Source: Deltaproteobacteria bacterium | Lineage (GTDB): Bacteria; Desulfobacterota; Deferrimicrobia; Deferrimicrobiales; Deferrimicrobiaceae | Direction of reading: 5' to 3' | DNA length: 6,902 bases | Assembly (NCBI GenBank): GCA_003105225.1 | Contig: PQAK01000029.1 | Location: 15,758-22,659 of the forward strand | Part shown: positions 1-6,593 of the stretch, one piece after another | Position numbering within the stretch: position 1 is the stretch's first letter | Layout: the number at the start of each line of letters is the position of its first letter | The notes under the pieces: generated by a model | Seen by the model: the letters and a program-made list of their open reading frames with translations, nothing else | Database searches by the model: none | What the model was told of the DNA's origin: nothing | Made by a program: the position numbers and the translations under genes

Positions 1-699
1 CTCCACCAGCCCCTTCTTCCCCGCGGCGCTCGCCCCGCTGAACGCTCCCTTCTCGTACCCGAACAATTCGCTCTCGATCAGCTCCTTCGGGATGGCCGCG
101 CAGTTCACGCTGACCAGCGGCCCCTTGAAATTCGGGCTCCGGTAATGGATGGCGCTCGCGATCAGCTCTTTTCCCGTCCCGGTCTCCCCCAGGATCAGGA
201 TCGGCGTGTCGGGGCTTTTGGCCAGGTTCGACACGAACTCCATCACGTCCTGGATCGTGTGGCTTTCCCCGATGAAAAAGGGGAGGTTCTCCCTGAGGTA
301 TTTCTCCTGGAGGTCCCGGACCGCCTTCTTCAGCCGGATCGACTCGAAGGCGTTGCGGATGCTGACGTCGAGGGTATCCATGTGGAGAGGTTTCACGACG
401 TAATCGTAGGCCCCCGCCTTCATCGCGGCGACCACGCTTTTCACGTCTTCGTAGGCGGTGATCACGATGACCAGGATTTCCGGGGAGAAGGCCTTCAATT
501 CCCGGAGGGCGTCGATGCCGCTCATCCCCGGGAGCCCCAGGTCGAGCAGGACCAGGTCGGGCGGCTCCTCCCTGGCGGCGGCAAGCGCCGGTTCCGCCGC
601 GGGGAACGCCCGGACGCGGTATCGGGATTTGAGGGAGTGGAACAGCCCGTCCCGGATAGTCTCCTCGTCGTCCACGATATGGATCGAGTACGAAATCAT
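1..699 (-). CDS. NtrC-family sigma-54-dependent response regulator, 3' part missing
   Basis: This is a DNA-binding response regulator expected to activate sigma-54 RNA polymerase when phosphorylated. The 233 visible residues hold a receiver domain at about 4-120, with acidic pair D10/D11, phosphoacceptor D53 (LVLLDLGLPG), T81 and K103 (VVKP). A linker helix follows, then the beginning of the AAA+ domain from about 137, with Walker A GETGTGKE at 171-178 and the sigma-54 contact loop at 218-223. That loop reads GAFSGA rather than the usual GAFTGA. Walker B, the arginine finger and the Fis-type HTH must lie beyond the left edge. The ATG at 699 starts directly before beta-strand 1 (SIHIVDDE); a G-rich GGGGG sits only 2 nt upstream, so the ribosome site is poorly spaced. 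An in-frame GTG 18 nt upstream is possible but less natural. The gene lies 22 nt after the MASE3 kinase, its likely cognate kinase by position. Family assignment is firm; the target genes are unknown. Confidence 0.95.
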   Translation of the reverse strand, partial: MISYSIHIVDDEETIRDGLFHSLKSRYRVRAFPAAEPALAAAREEPPDLVLLDLGLPGMSGIDALRELKAFSPEILVIVITAYEDVKSVVAAMKAGAYDYVVKPLHMDTLDVSIRNAFESIRLKKAVRDLQEKYLRENLPFFIGESHTIQDVMEFVSNLAKSPDTPILILGETGTGKELIASAIHYRSPNFKGPLVSVNCAAIPKELIESELFGYEKGAFSGASAAGKKGLVE

Positions 700-721
700 G
701 TCCCCCGATTCTACCACCGGT

Positions 722-3130
722 CTATGTCGAGCCCGCGCCGACCTCCGTCTTGAGGGGCAGCTCGATCCGGAACTCGGCCCCGCCCCACCGGCCGGTCTCG
801 ACGCGGATGGTCCCGCCGTGGTCCGTGATGATCCGGTGGCACAGGCTCAGGCCGATCCCGTAGCCGTCCCTCCGGGTCGTGAAAAAGGGGTCGAAGATCT
901 TGTTCCGCACGGCGGGCGGAATCCCCGGGCCGGAGTCGGAGACGCAGATCACCGCGCAGCCGCCTTCCACGCGGGTCGCCACCGAAAGCCTCTTGGGGGA
1001 GTCCTGGCGCTCCATGGCCTGGGCCGCGTTGGTGATCAGGTTCATGACCACCTGCGTGATCAGGGAAGCGTCCGCGGAGCACTTCGGCAGGGGAGCGAGG
1101 TTCGACCGGTCCAGGGTGACTCCGCGCTTTCGAAGGAACGTCGCCGAGAAGTCGATCGCCTCCTCGACCGCGAGTGCGATATCCGTCATGTTCATTCGGG
1201 GCGTGCCCGGCCGGGAGAAATCCATGACCTTCTTGATGACCCCCTCGATCCGGTGGGAGGCGGACTTGATCTGCCCGAGGATCCGGTCGGACTGCTCCCG
1301 GGTCTCCCCCCCCAGCCCTCCGTCTTCCTCGAGTGCCTTTTCCAGCGCCGACAGGTGGATGTTGATCCCGGAGAGGGGGTTCCGGATCTCGTGCGCGATC
1401 CCCGCGGCCACGTGGCCCAGCGAGGCCATCTTCTCGCGGACCAGGAACTGGTACTCCATCTCCTTCAGCCGGGTGATGTCCGCCATGATCACCAGGGCCG
1501 CTTCCATTCCCCGGTACTCCATCGGACCGGTGATCACGTGCACCCACCGCATGTCCACGCCGTCGTGCGCCTTCCCGTACGCGTAGAAGCGAAGGTCCGA
1601 TTCCCGCTCCCTGCGGCCCCCCGCGGCGATCGCGGCGCAGAGGTCCTTGAACTTCGCGACGTCCTCCGGATGGATGTCCGGAAACGCCTCGAAGTCGAAG
1701 TCCTCCGGCATCGGGCCGAACAGCCTTCTCTGCTCCGGGTTCTGAAAGACGATCCGTCCGCCCTGGACGATGGAGATCCCCGCGGGCGAATGTTCGACCA
1801 GCGCGCGGAACCGCTCCTCGCTCTCCTTGAGCTCCCGCTCCGATTCCCGGCGGATCCGGAGCTCGTCCCGCAGCTTCTCCGCAAGGCCGTTGAGCTCCGC
1901 CGTGCGCTCGGCCACCCGGAATTCCAGCCCTTCCTTCGCCGCCTGCAGATCCTCCGCCGCGCGCTTGCTCTCGGTGATGTCGCGGGCGACGTGCACGGAA
2001 GCGATCCTTTCCCCCCCGCGGCCGAACAGCGGGGTCGTGCTGACCAGGAAGTCTCCCCCGAGGCGGTCTTCATGCACTTCCACGGTATGCCGCCGGCCAT
2101 CCCGCATCGACAAGACATGGGGGCAGAACCCGGGAGGCTCGGACAGCCCGTGGACGGATTCATGACAGTGCAGCCCGACGCACTCCCCGGGAGTCTTTCC
2201 CAGGCGCTGCGCCATCGCCTCGTTCACCCGTAGAATCCGGTGCCGGTCGTCCAGGATCGCGATCATTTCCGGCACCGCGTCGAAGGTCCGCTCCCATTCC
2301 TCTTTCGCCCGGGCGAGCGACTCCCCCGCCCGGATCCGATCCTCGACCTCCTGCTGCAGCCGCCGGTTCAGCTCGTATTTCCGGACGAGATCGGTCCCGA
2401 CGATCGCCTGGTAGACGAGAAAGAACGAGAGAATCTCCAGGAAATGGCCGGCCAGGTTGGACAGCCCGTAGACATCCGTGTACAGCGTGAACGCCATTTC
2501 GGAGGCGATCGCAACCCCCGCCGCGGAGACGAGGAGACGGAGGACCTGGGGGTCGAACCGTTCCTTTTTCTTCATCAGGAAGACGATCGAGGCCAGGAAG
2601 ACGCCGGAAACGACGTATTCGCTCCCGACCTTGAAGGGGGTGAGCCCGACCCCCTCGATGAAGCAGTCCGGGAATATCTTCCACGCGAAAACGGAGGCCA
2701 GGAGGCAGGCGGTCGCCGCGGCATAGGCCGCAAAGGCGATCCGATGGTTCAGGCGCCTCCCCGCGAACCAGGGGGCGGCCAGGTACGTAACGGCGAACAC
2801 GTACCGGTCGGCGATCCACAGCTGCGTCGGGAGATTCGCGCCGTGCCCCGGGAACACTCCCATCCCCTTGTAGGCCAGCAAGTGCAGGAGGTCCAACAAC
2901 GCCACGAACAGCAGCCCGATTCCGAGGAACGAGAAGTAGGCATCCCCGAGCTGGCGGCGGGTGTTCCAGGACACCATGAAGACGGTTCCCGCGACGCTGA
3001 CGCTGAACACCTCCGCGATGCCGTGGAACAGGAGGTAATTCCAGCGGCTGGCCAGGTACAACCCGAAGAAGACGAAAGCCGCCGCGATAAGGTGATGCAC
3101 CTTCACGCGATTGCGGAATTGCATCGTCAT
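722..3130 (-). CDS. Membrane sensor histidine kinase, MASE3-PAS-PAS-HisKA-HATPase
   Basis: This 802-residue sensor kinase autophosphorylates on His and passes phosphate to a receiver, most likely the NtrC-type regulator just downstream. Residues about 12-246 form eight hydrophobic segments (roughly 12-28, 34-54, 65-86, 110-123, 131-151, 171-187, 197-215, 226-246) with MASE3-like features such as FHGIAEVFSV, WNTRR and LAYKGMGVFP. PAS1 lies at about 280-388 and contains a Cys/His cluster (C317, H321, C322, H323, H327, C336, H338). A coiled coil follows at 389-440, then PAS2 at about 441-555. HisKA carries H580 (AGIAHEIRNPLSG). The ATPase has N701 in the N box, D732 (SDSGPG), FDPFFTT at 746-752 and GYGIGL at 756-761. 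The ATG at 3130 overlaps the upstream stop as ATGA. A second ATG at 3124 has AGGG 8 nt upstream and could be the true start (800 residues). The frame stays open upstream of 3130, but only as a shadow of the preceding gene. Residues 431-793 are paralogous to that gene's kinase part. Confidence 0.94.
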   Translation of the reverse strand: MTMQFRNRVKVHHLIAAAFVFFGLYLASRWNYLLFHGIAEVFSVSVAGTVFMVSWNTRRQLGDAYFSFLGIGLLFVALLDLLHLLAYKGMGVFPGHGANLPTQLWIADRYVFAVTYLAAPWFAGRRLNHRIAFAAYAAATACLLASVFAWKIFPDCFIEGVGLTPFKVGSEYVVSGVFLASIVFLMKKKERFDPQVLRLLVSAAGVAIASEMAFTLYTDVYGLSNLAGHFLEILSFFLVYQAIVGTDLVRKYELNRRLQQEVEDRIRAGESLARAKEEWERTFDAVPEMIAILDDRHRILRVNEAMAQRLGKTPGECVGLHCHESVHGLSEPPGFCPHVLSMRDGRRHTVEVHEDRLGGDFLVSTTPLFGRGGERIASVHVARDITESKRAAEDLQAAKEGLEFRVAERTAELNGLAEKLRDELRIRRESERELKESEERFRALVEHSPAGISIVQGGRIVFQNPEQRRLFGPMPEDFDFEAFPDIHPEDVAKFKDLCAAIAAGGRRERESDLRFYAYGKAHDGVDMRWVHVITGPMEYRGMEAALVIMADITRLKEMEYQFLVREKMASLGHVAAGIAHEIRNPLSGINIHLSALEKALEEDGGLGGETREQSDRILGQIKSASHRIEGVIKKVMDFSRPGTPRMNMTDIALAVEEAIDFSATFLRKRGVTLDRSNLAPLPKCSADASLITQVVMNLITNAAQAMERQDSPKRLSVATRVEGGCAVICVSDSGPGIPPAVRNKIFDPFFTTRRDGYGIGLSLCHRIITDHGGTIRVETGRWGGAEFRIELPLKTEVGAGST
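752..1840 (-). repeat. Diverged direct repeat, copy A (PAS-kinase core)
   Basis: This stretch codes residues 431-793 of the MASE3 kinase. It matches the stretch at 3157-4245 at a constant offset of 2405 bp with no insertion or deletion. Conservation peaks around the phosphoacceptor His: 56 of 60 bases agree between 1381-1440 and 3786-3845 by direct count. Elsewhere it is lower, with PAS positions and the start of the ATPase more divergent. Confidence 0.9.
3127..3130 (-). other. ATGA stop-start overlap joining the two paralogous kinases
   Basis: The MASE3 kinase ATG (3130-3128) overlaps the TGA (3129-3127) of the REC-PAS kinase. GGAGG lies about 14 nt upstream and AGGG only 2 nt upstream, so either coupling at this ATG or use of the second ATG at 3124 is possible. 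Confidence 0.7.
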
Positions 3131-4635
3131 TTCCCTGCCGGTTCCCTCCCGTTTCCCAGGGGAAGCTCGATCCGGAACTCGGCGCCTCCCCACCGGCTGG
3201 CGTCCACGGTCAGGGCGCCGTGGTGTTCCGTGACCACGCGCCGGCTGAAGCTCAAGCCGATGCCGTACCCGTCTTGCCGGGTGGTGTAGAACGGATCGAA
3301 GATCTTGTCCCGGATCTCCGGGGGAACCCCGGGGCCCGAGTCGGAAACGCAGACGACGATCCGGTTGTCCCGCACCTCCGATGCCACCCCGATGATTCTG
3401 TCCCCCTCCGCCCTCTCCAGCGCCTGTGCGGCGTTGGTGATCAGGTTCATGATCACCTGCGTGATCAGGGAGGCGTCCGCGGGGCATTTCGGCAGGGGTC
3501 CCAGCCTCGAACGGTCCAGCGTGATCCCGCGCTTCCGGAGGGTGACGGTGGAGAAGTCGATGGCCTCCTCGATCGCCCGGCCGATGTCCGCAAGGTCCGT
3601 CCGGATGGCCGTCGGCCGGGCGAATTCCATCACCTTCTTGATCACGGATTCGATCCGCTGGGAAGCGGACTGGATCTGCCGCGCGACCCTGTCCGCCTGA
3701 AGCCGCGCCTCCGCTCCCATGCCGTCCGCCTCCTCGAGGATCTTCTGGAGGGCGGACAGGTGGATGTTGATCCCCGAAAGGGGGTTCCGGATCTCGTGGG
3801 CGATCCCCGCGGCCACGTGGCCCAGGGAGGCCAATTTCTCGCGGAGAATGACCTGGTGCTCCATCTCCTTCAGCCGGGTGATGTTCACCATGTCCACCAG
3901 GAACGAAGGCTGTTCCCCGAACCGCAACGGGCAGGTGCTCGCATGCACCCACCGCAGATCGACCCGTTCGGACGATTTCCCGTACGGGTAGAACCGGAGG
4001 TCCATATCGAGCGCAAGCTCGCCGTTCCCCGAGACCGCCGCGCACAGCGCGGCGAACTTCGCCGTATCCTCCGGATGGACATCCCGGAACGCGGCGACTT
4101 CGAAGTTCTCCGGCATCGGGCCGAACATCTTCCTCTGCTCCGGGTTTTGGTAGACGATCCGGCCGTTCTGGACGATGAAGATGCCCACGGGCAACCCTTC
4201 CACCAGGGAGCGGAACCGCTCCTCGCTGGCCTGGAGCGCCCTCTCCACCCGTTTGCGCTCGATGCCGTAGCGCATCGACCGGACCAGCAGGCTCCCGTCG
4301 AATCGGCCCTTCACGAGATAGTCCTGCGCGCCCTCCCGAACCGCCCGCACCGCGGTCTCCTCGTCGTCGAACCCGGTGAGCACCACGACGGGGAGCATGG
4401 GATGGTTCGCGCGAACGGTCGACAGGGTCGCAAGCCCCTGGCTGTCCGGCAGGGAAAGATCGAGCAGGACCACGTCGGCCGCTTCGCGCCGGAGGAGTTC
4501 CAGGCCCGCCTCGAGCCGCTCCGCCCGTTCCAGCAGGAAGGAATCTCTCCCCGCGTCGCGCAGCATTTCCCGGATCAGGATGGCATCGCCCGGGTTGTCC
4601 TCGATCAGCAGGGCCCGGATCGTTCGATCGGTCAC
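3127..4635 (-). CDS. Hybrid sensor kinase, REC-PAS-HisKA-HATPase
   Basis: This 502-residue soluble kinase starts with its own receiver domain, so its activity is probably controlled by phosphorylation from another kinase as well as by its PAS domain. REC covers about 5-122, with E12/D13, phosphoacceptor D59 (VVLLDLSLPD), T87 and K109. K109 is followed by Gly instead of the usual Pro (YLVKGRFD), as in many REC-PAS kinases. A short helix leads to PAS at about 138-255. HisKA has H280 (AGIAHEIRNPLSG). The ATPase has N401, D432 (SDSGPG), FDPFYTT at 446-452 and GYGIGL at 456-461. No membrane segments are visible. The start is GTG at 4635, 4 nt after the upstream stop, with GGAG 7 nt before it. The stop overlaps the next start as ATGA. 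From residue 131 to 493 it matches the downstream kinase gap-free at +300 residues, so the two kinase cores arose by duplication. The REC input could come from the soluble kinase upstream; this is inferred from position only. Confidence 0.95.
   Translation of the reverse strand: MTDRTIRALLIEDNPGDAILIREMLRDAGRDSFLLERAERLEAGLELLRREAADVVLLDLSLPDSQGLATLSTVRANHPMLPVVVLTGFDDEETAVRAVREGAQDYLVKGRFDGSLLVRSMRYGIERKRVERALQASEERFRSLVEGLPVGIFIVQNGRIVYQNPEQRKMFGPMPENFEVAAFRDVHPEDTAKFAALCAAVSGNGELALDMDLRFYPYGKSSERVDLRWVHASTCPLRFGEQPSFLVDMVNITRLKEMEHQVILREKLASLGHVAAGIAHEIRNPLSGINIHLSALQKILEEADGMGAEARLQADRVARQIQSASQRIESVIKKVMEFARPTAIRTDLADIGRAIEEAIDFSTVTLRKRGITLDRSRLGPLPKCPADASLITQVIMNLITNAAQALERAEGDRIIGVASEVRDNRIVVCVSDSGPGVPPEIRDKIFDPFYTTRQDGYGIGLSFSRRVVTEHHGALTVDASRWGGAEFRIELPLGNGREPAGK
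3157..4245 (-). repeat. Diverged direct repeat, copy B (PAS-kinase core)
   Basis: This stretch codes residues 131-493 of the REC-PAS kinase and is the partner of 752-1840. Both copies keep the FGPMPE loop, HPED, AGIAHEIRNPLSGINIHLSA, DASLITQV, GYGIGLS and the RWGGAEFRIELPL ending at exactly corresponding positions. The repeat boundaries coincide with the helix before PAS and with the kinase C-terminus, so the sensory N-termini (REC against MASE3-PAS) are what differ. Confidence 0.9.
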
Positions 4636-4639
4636 CGGG

Positions 4640-5098
4640 TCACTCCGGCCGCTCCTTGTTCGGCAGCACGACGATCGAGAACCAGAAATCCTCGATCGTG
4701 CTCACCACGTTCATGAACTGGGTCAGGTCGACCGGCTTGGTGATGTAGCAGTTCGCGTGGAGCTTGTAGCTCTTCAGGACGTCCTGCTCGTCCTGGGAGG
4801 TCGTAAGGACGACGACGGGGATGATTTTCAGTTTCGGGTCCTTCTTGATCTCCTCGAGCACCTCCCGGCCGTCTTTCTTCGGAAGGTTCAAATCGAGGAA
4901 GAGGATGTCGGGGCGCGGGGCCTTCGCGTGCTTCCCTTCACGGCGGAGGATCGCCATCGCTTCCTCCCCGTCCCAGGCCACGGTCAGGTGGTTGATCACC
5001 TTCCCCTCCTTCAACGCTTCCTCCGTCAACCGCACGTCGCCCGGATTGTCCTCGACAAGCAGGATCTCGATCGGCCTGGCGTTCCCTTCACCGGACAT
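4640..5098 (-). CDS. Single-domain response regulator, Rcp1-like (second of pair)
   Basis: This stand-alone CheY-like receiver of 152 residues has no output domain. It takes phosphate from a histidine kinase and acts by protein contact or as a phosphate sink or relay. Visible residues are E16/D17 (LLVEDNPGDV), phosphoacceptor D69 (LFLDLNLPKKDG), T99 (VVLTTS) and K121 (HANCYITKPVD). The C-terminal QFMNV...DFW ending is typical of the Rcp1-like group that partners with phytochrome-type kinases, and such a kinase lies two genes upstream. The ATG at 5098 was chosen because AAGGGGG lies 7 nt before it. An in-frame ATG at 5122 would add eight residues but has no ribosome site near it. The gene is a paralogue of the preceding regulator; 20 of 29 residues match over the C-terminal stretch beginning HANCYITKPVD, and this copy has about four extra residues before the D69 strand. 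Confidence 0.95.
   Translation of the reverse strand: MSGEGNARPIEILLVEDNPGDVRLTEEALKEGKVINHLTVAWDGEEAMAILRREGKHAKAPRPDILFLDLNLPKKDGREVLEEIKKDPKLKIIPVVVLTTSQDEQDVLKSYKLHANCYITKPVDLTQFMNVVSTIEDFWFSIVVLPNKERPE
4643..4646 (-). promoter_or_regulatory. Ribosome binding site for the GTG start of the REC-PAS kinase
   Basis: The minus strand reads GGAG directly before the TGA stop of the upstream regulator, and 7 nt separate it from the GTG at 4635. The site therefore lies inside the last codons of the upstream gene, which ties the two genes together translationally. Confidence 0.65.
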
Positions 5099-5105
5099 TC
5101 CCGTT

Positions 5106-5112
5106 CCCCCTT
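5106..5112 (-). promoter_or_regulatory. Ribosome binding site deciding the start of the second small regulator
   Basis: The minus strand reads AAGGGGG, 7 nt before the ATG at 5098. The alternative ATG at 5122 has no purine-rich site at a usable distance, so this motif supports the shorter protein. It lies in the 43-nt gap between the two small regulators, the widest junction in the window, meaning this gene can probably be translated independently of its neighbour. Confidence 0.7.
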
Positions 5113-5141
5113 GTGCAGGCATGGATAGGTTGACGCACCCC

Positions 5142-5582
5142 CTATTGCCTCTCCGGAAGCGTGGCGACGGTCAGCCAGAAGTCCCCGATCGACCGCAGCA
5201 CATTCATGAACTGGTCGAAATCGACGGGCTTGGTGATGTAGCAATTGGCATGGCGTTCGTAGGATTGGAGGATGTCCCGGCGGGACATGGAGGTCGTCAC
5301 GACGACCACGGGGATCTTCTTCAGCCGGTCGTCCTGCTTGATTTCGGAGAGCACCTCCAGCCCGCTCTTGCGAGGCAGGTTCAGGTCGAGCAGGATGATC
5401 TGGGGCAGGGTTTCGCCCGGCGCTCGCAGGATGGCCATGGCTTCCTCCCCGTCTTCGGCCACCTGCATCCTGTGGGGGATTCCGCTCTCCCGGAAGACCT
5501 CCTTGACCAGGAGCACGTCCCCCGGATTGTCCTCCACGAGCAGCATGTCGACCGGATTCAGCCTGTGGATACCCCTGTCCAT
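5142..5582 (-). CDS. Single-domain response regulator, Rcp1-like (first of pair)
   Basis: This is a 146-residue receiver-only protein. It has E17/D18 (LLVEDNPGDV), phosphoacceptor D66 (IILLDLNLPRKSG), T96 and K118 (HANCYITKPVD), so all phosphotransfer residues are present. It ends in the QFMNV...DFWLTV tail of Rcp1-like regulators. There is no DNA-binding or enzymatic domain; output must be by protein contact, phosphorelay or phosphate buffering. Its ATG at 5582 lies 9 nt after the stop of the HDLQEP kinase, with GAGG only 3-4 nt before the start, so translation may depend partly on coupling to that gene. That kinase is the best candidate phosphodonor, because phytochrome-like kinases are often encoded beside this receiver type. 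The next ATG, at residue 13, lies inside beta-strand 1 and is unlikely to be the start. Confidence 0.95.
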   Translation of the reverse strand: MDRGIHRLNPVDMLLVEDNPGDVLLVKEVFRESGIPHRMQVAEDGEEAMAILRAPGETLPQIILLDLNLPRKSGLEVLSEIKQDDRLKKIPVVVVTTSMSRRDILQSYERHANCYITKPVDFDQFMNVLRSIGDFWLTVATLPERQ

Positions 5583-5591
5583 GGCCCTCGT

Positions 5592-6593
5592 CTACATCCC
5601 GGGGAGCGAAATGTAAAAGGTGCTGCCCGCGCCCGGCTCGGACTCGACCCGGATGCTCCCCCCGTGGCGCTCGGCGATCCGTTTGCAAAGAGCCAGCCCG
5701 ATCCCCGTCCCGGGGTACTTCTGCCTCGTGTGAAGACGCTGAAAGATGACGAAGATCCTCTCGAAATATTCCGGCTTGATGCCGATGCCGTTGTCGGACA
5801 CGGAGAAGATCCATGCGTTTCCGTTGCGCTTCGCGGACACGTGAACCCGGGGCGGCGCATCGCTCCGGAACTTTATGGCATTCCCTACGAGGTTCTGGAA
5901 GAGCTGGATCATCTGGGTCGGATCGGCCGCGACGGTCGGCATGGGATCGCAGGTGACGGTCGCGTGGTTTTCCCGGATCGCCGCTTCGAGGTTGACGATC
6001 GCCTCCTCCACGACGGAGGAAAAATCGGTCGAGGAGAACTCGCCCCCTTGCGACATGACCCGGGAAAAGGCCAGCAGGTCCAGGATGAGCGTCTGCATCC
6101 GCTTGACCCCGTCGACGGCGAACTCGATGAACTGGTCGGCGTCCTCGTCGAGTTTTCCCTTGTAGCGCCTGCCCAGCAGCTGCGTGTAGCTTGCCACCAT
6201 CCGAAGAGGTTCCTGAAGGTCGTGCGAGGCGACGTACGCGAACTGTTCCAGCTCCTCGTTGGACCTCTCGAGCGCCCGGCTCTTTTCCGTCAAGGCCTGT
6301 TCGGCGAGCTTGCGCTCCTGGACCTCCCTCAGCAGCTCGCGGTTCGTCGCCTCGACCTTGACCTTTTCCGCGTCGAAGTCGTCCAGAATGTTCAGGACCG
6401 CCTTCTGCGTGGCTTCGAGCCGCTGCTTCTCCAGCATGAAATCATCCAGGATATTGAGGATCGCTTTCTGGGTCGCCTCCAGGTGGAGTTTCTCGGACCC
6501 GGAGTCGTCCAGGATGTTGAGGATCGCCCTCGAGTATTCTTCGAGGTCGACGCTTCCCGGGGACCGGGCGAATTGCGCCTCGGGCTGCGTCAC
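5592..6593 (-). CDS. Soluble histidine kinase with three tandem helical repeats, phytochrome-type core
   Basis: This 333-residue kinase has no recognisable sensor domain and no membrane segments. Residues 23-85 are three consecutive 21-residue repeats beginning A-[I/V]-L-N-I-L-D-D and ending E-A-T-[Q/N]-[K/R]; a coiled coil continues to about 115. HisKA has H124 in FAYVASHDLQEPLRMV, the signature of phytochrome-like kinases. The ATPase has N238 (QNLVGNAIKF), D267 (SDNGIGI), the F-box-like IFVIFQRLH at 280-288 and GTGIGL at 295-300. The GTG start at 6593 overlaps the stop of the PAS gene as GTGA. No Shine-Dalgarno sequence precedes it and no other in-frame start occurs before the repeats, so it is probably translated by re-initiation. 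It likely receives its signal from the PAS protein through paired coiled coils (inference) and phosphorylates the two small receivers downstream. Confidence 0.95.
   Translation of the reverse strand: MTQPEAQFARSPGSVDLEEYSRAILNILDDSGSEKLHLEATQKAILNILDDFMLEKQRLEATQKAVLNILDDFDAEKVKVEATNRELLREVQERKLAEQALTEKSRALERSNEELEQFAYVASHDLQEPLRMVASYTQLLGRRYKGKLDEDADQFIEFAVDGVKRMQTLILDLLAFSRVMSQGGEFSSTDFSSVVEEAIVNLEAAIRENHATVTCDPMPTVAADPTQMIQLFQNLVGNAIKFRSDAPPRVHVSAKRNGNAWIFSVSDNGIGIKPEYFERIFVIFQRLHTRQKYPGTGIGLALCKRIAERHGGSIRVESEPGAGSTFYISLPGM
6339..6527 (-). repeat. Three tandem 63-bp coding repeats (21 residues each)
   Basis: Units at 6465-6527, 6402-6464 and 6339-6401 encode residues 23-43, 44-64 and 65-85 of the soluble kinase. 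All share the A-[I/V]-L-N-I-L-D-D start, E-K in the middle and E-A-T at the end. The DNA copies differ at many synonymous sites (Ile, Leu, Asp and Lys codons vary), so the pattern is kept at protein level and is not a fresh duplication. Twenty-one residues equal three heptads. Confidence 0.93.
6590..6593 (-). other. GTGA stop-start overlap joining PAS protein and kinase
   Basis: The kinase GTG (6593-6591) and the PAS stop TGA (6592-6590) share bases. With no Shine-Dalgarno motif in the preceding ~20 nt (a C/G-rich stretch), ribosomes finishing the PAS gene probably re-initiate here, favouring balanced amounts of the two proteins. Confidence 0.75.

Noticed and set aside
458..2233. Plus-strand open frame of 591 codons
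   Set aside because: It lies antisense to the start of the sigma-54 regulator and to the membrane kinase; the product is rich in Arg, Pro, Asp and Gly with no recognisable domain. Long antisense frames are expected in GC-rich genes with G/C-ending codons.
711..2819. Minus-strand frames at 711-1547, 1534-2163 and 2160-2819
   Set aside because: They are alternative frames of the membrane kinase, whose own frame carries all the motifs without interruption.
3131..4045. Upstream extension of the membrane kinase frame by 305 codons
   Set aside because: This part overlaps the REC-PAS kinase in another frame and reads as Gly/Arg/Pro/His-rich shadow sequence; the MASE3 domain begins just after the ATG at 3130.
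3220..4716. Plus-strand open frame of 498 codons
   Set aside because: It is antisense to the REC-PAS kinase and resembles the 458-2233 frame only because the underlying kinases are paralogous. No domain or ribosome site is visible.
5099..5122. Eight-residue N-terminal extension of the second small regulator (ATG at 5122)
   Set aside because: No ribosome site precedes it, while AAGGGGG is ideally spaced for the ATG at 5098, and the extension is not needed for the receiver fold.
5099..5141. Possible terminator or promoter in the 43-nt gap between the two small regulators
   Set aside because: No hairpin with a T-rich tail and no recognisable -35/-10 or -24/-12 pair is visible; the gap only holds the ribosome site.
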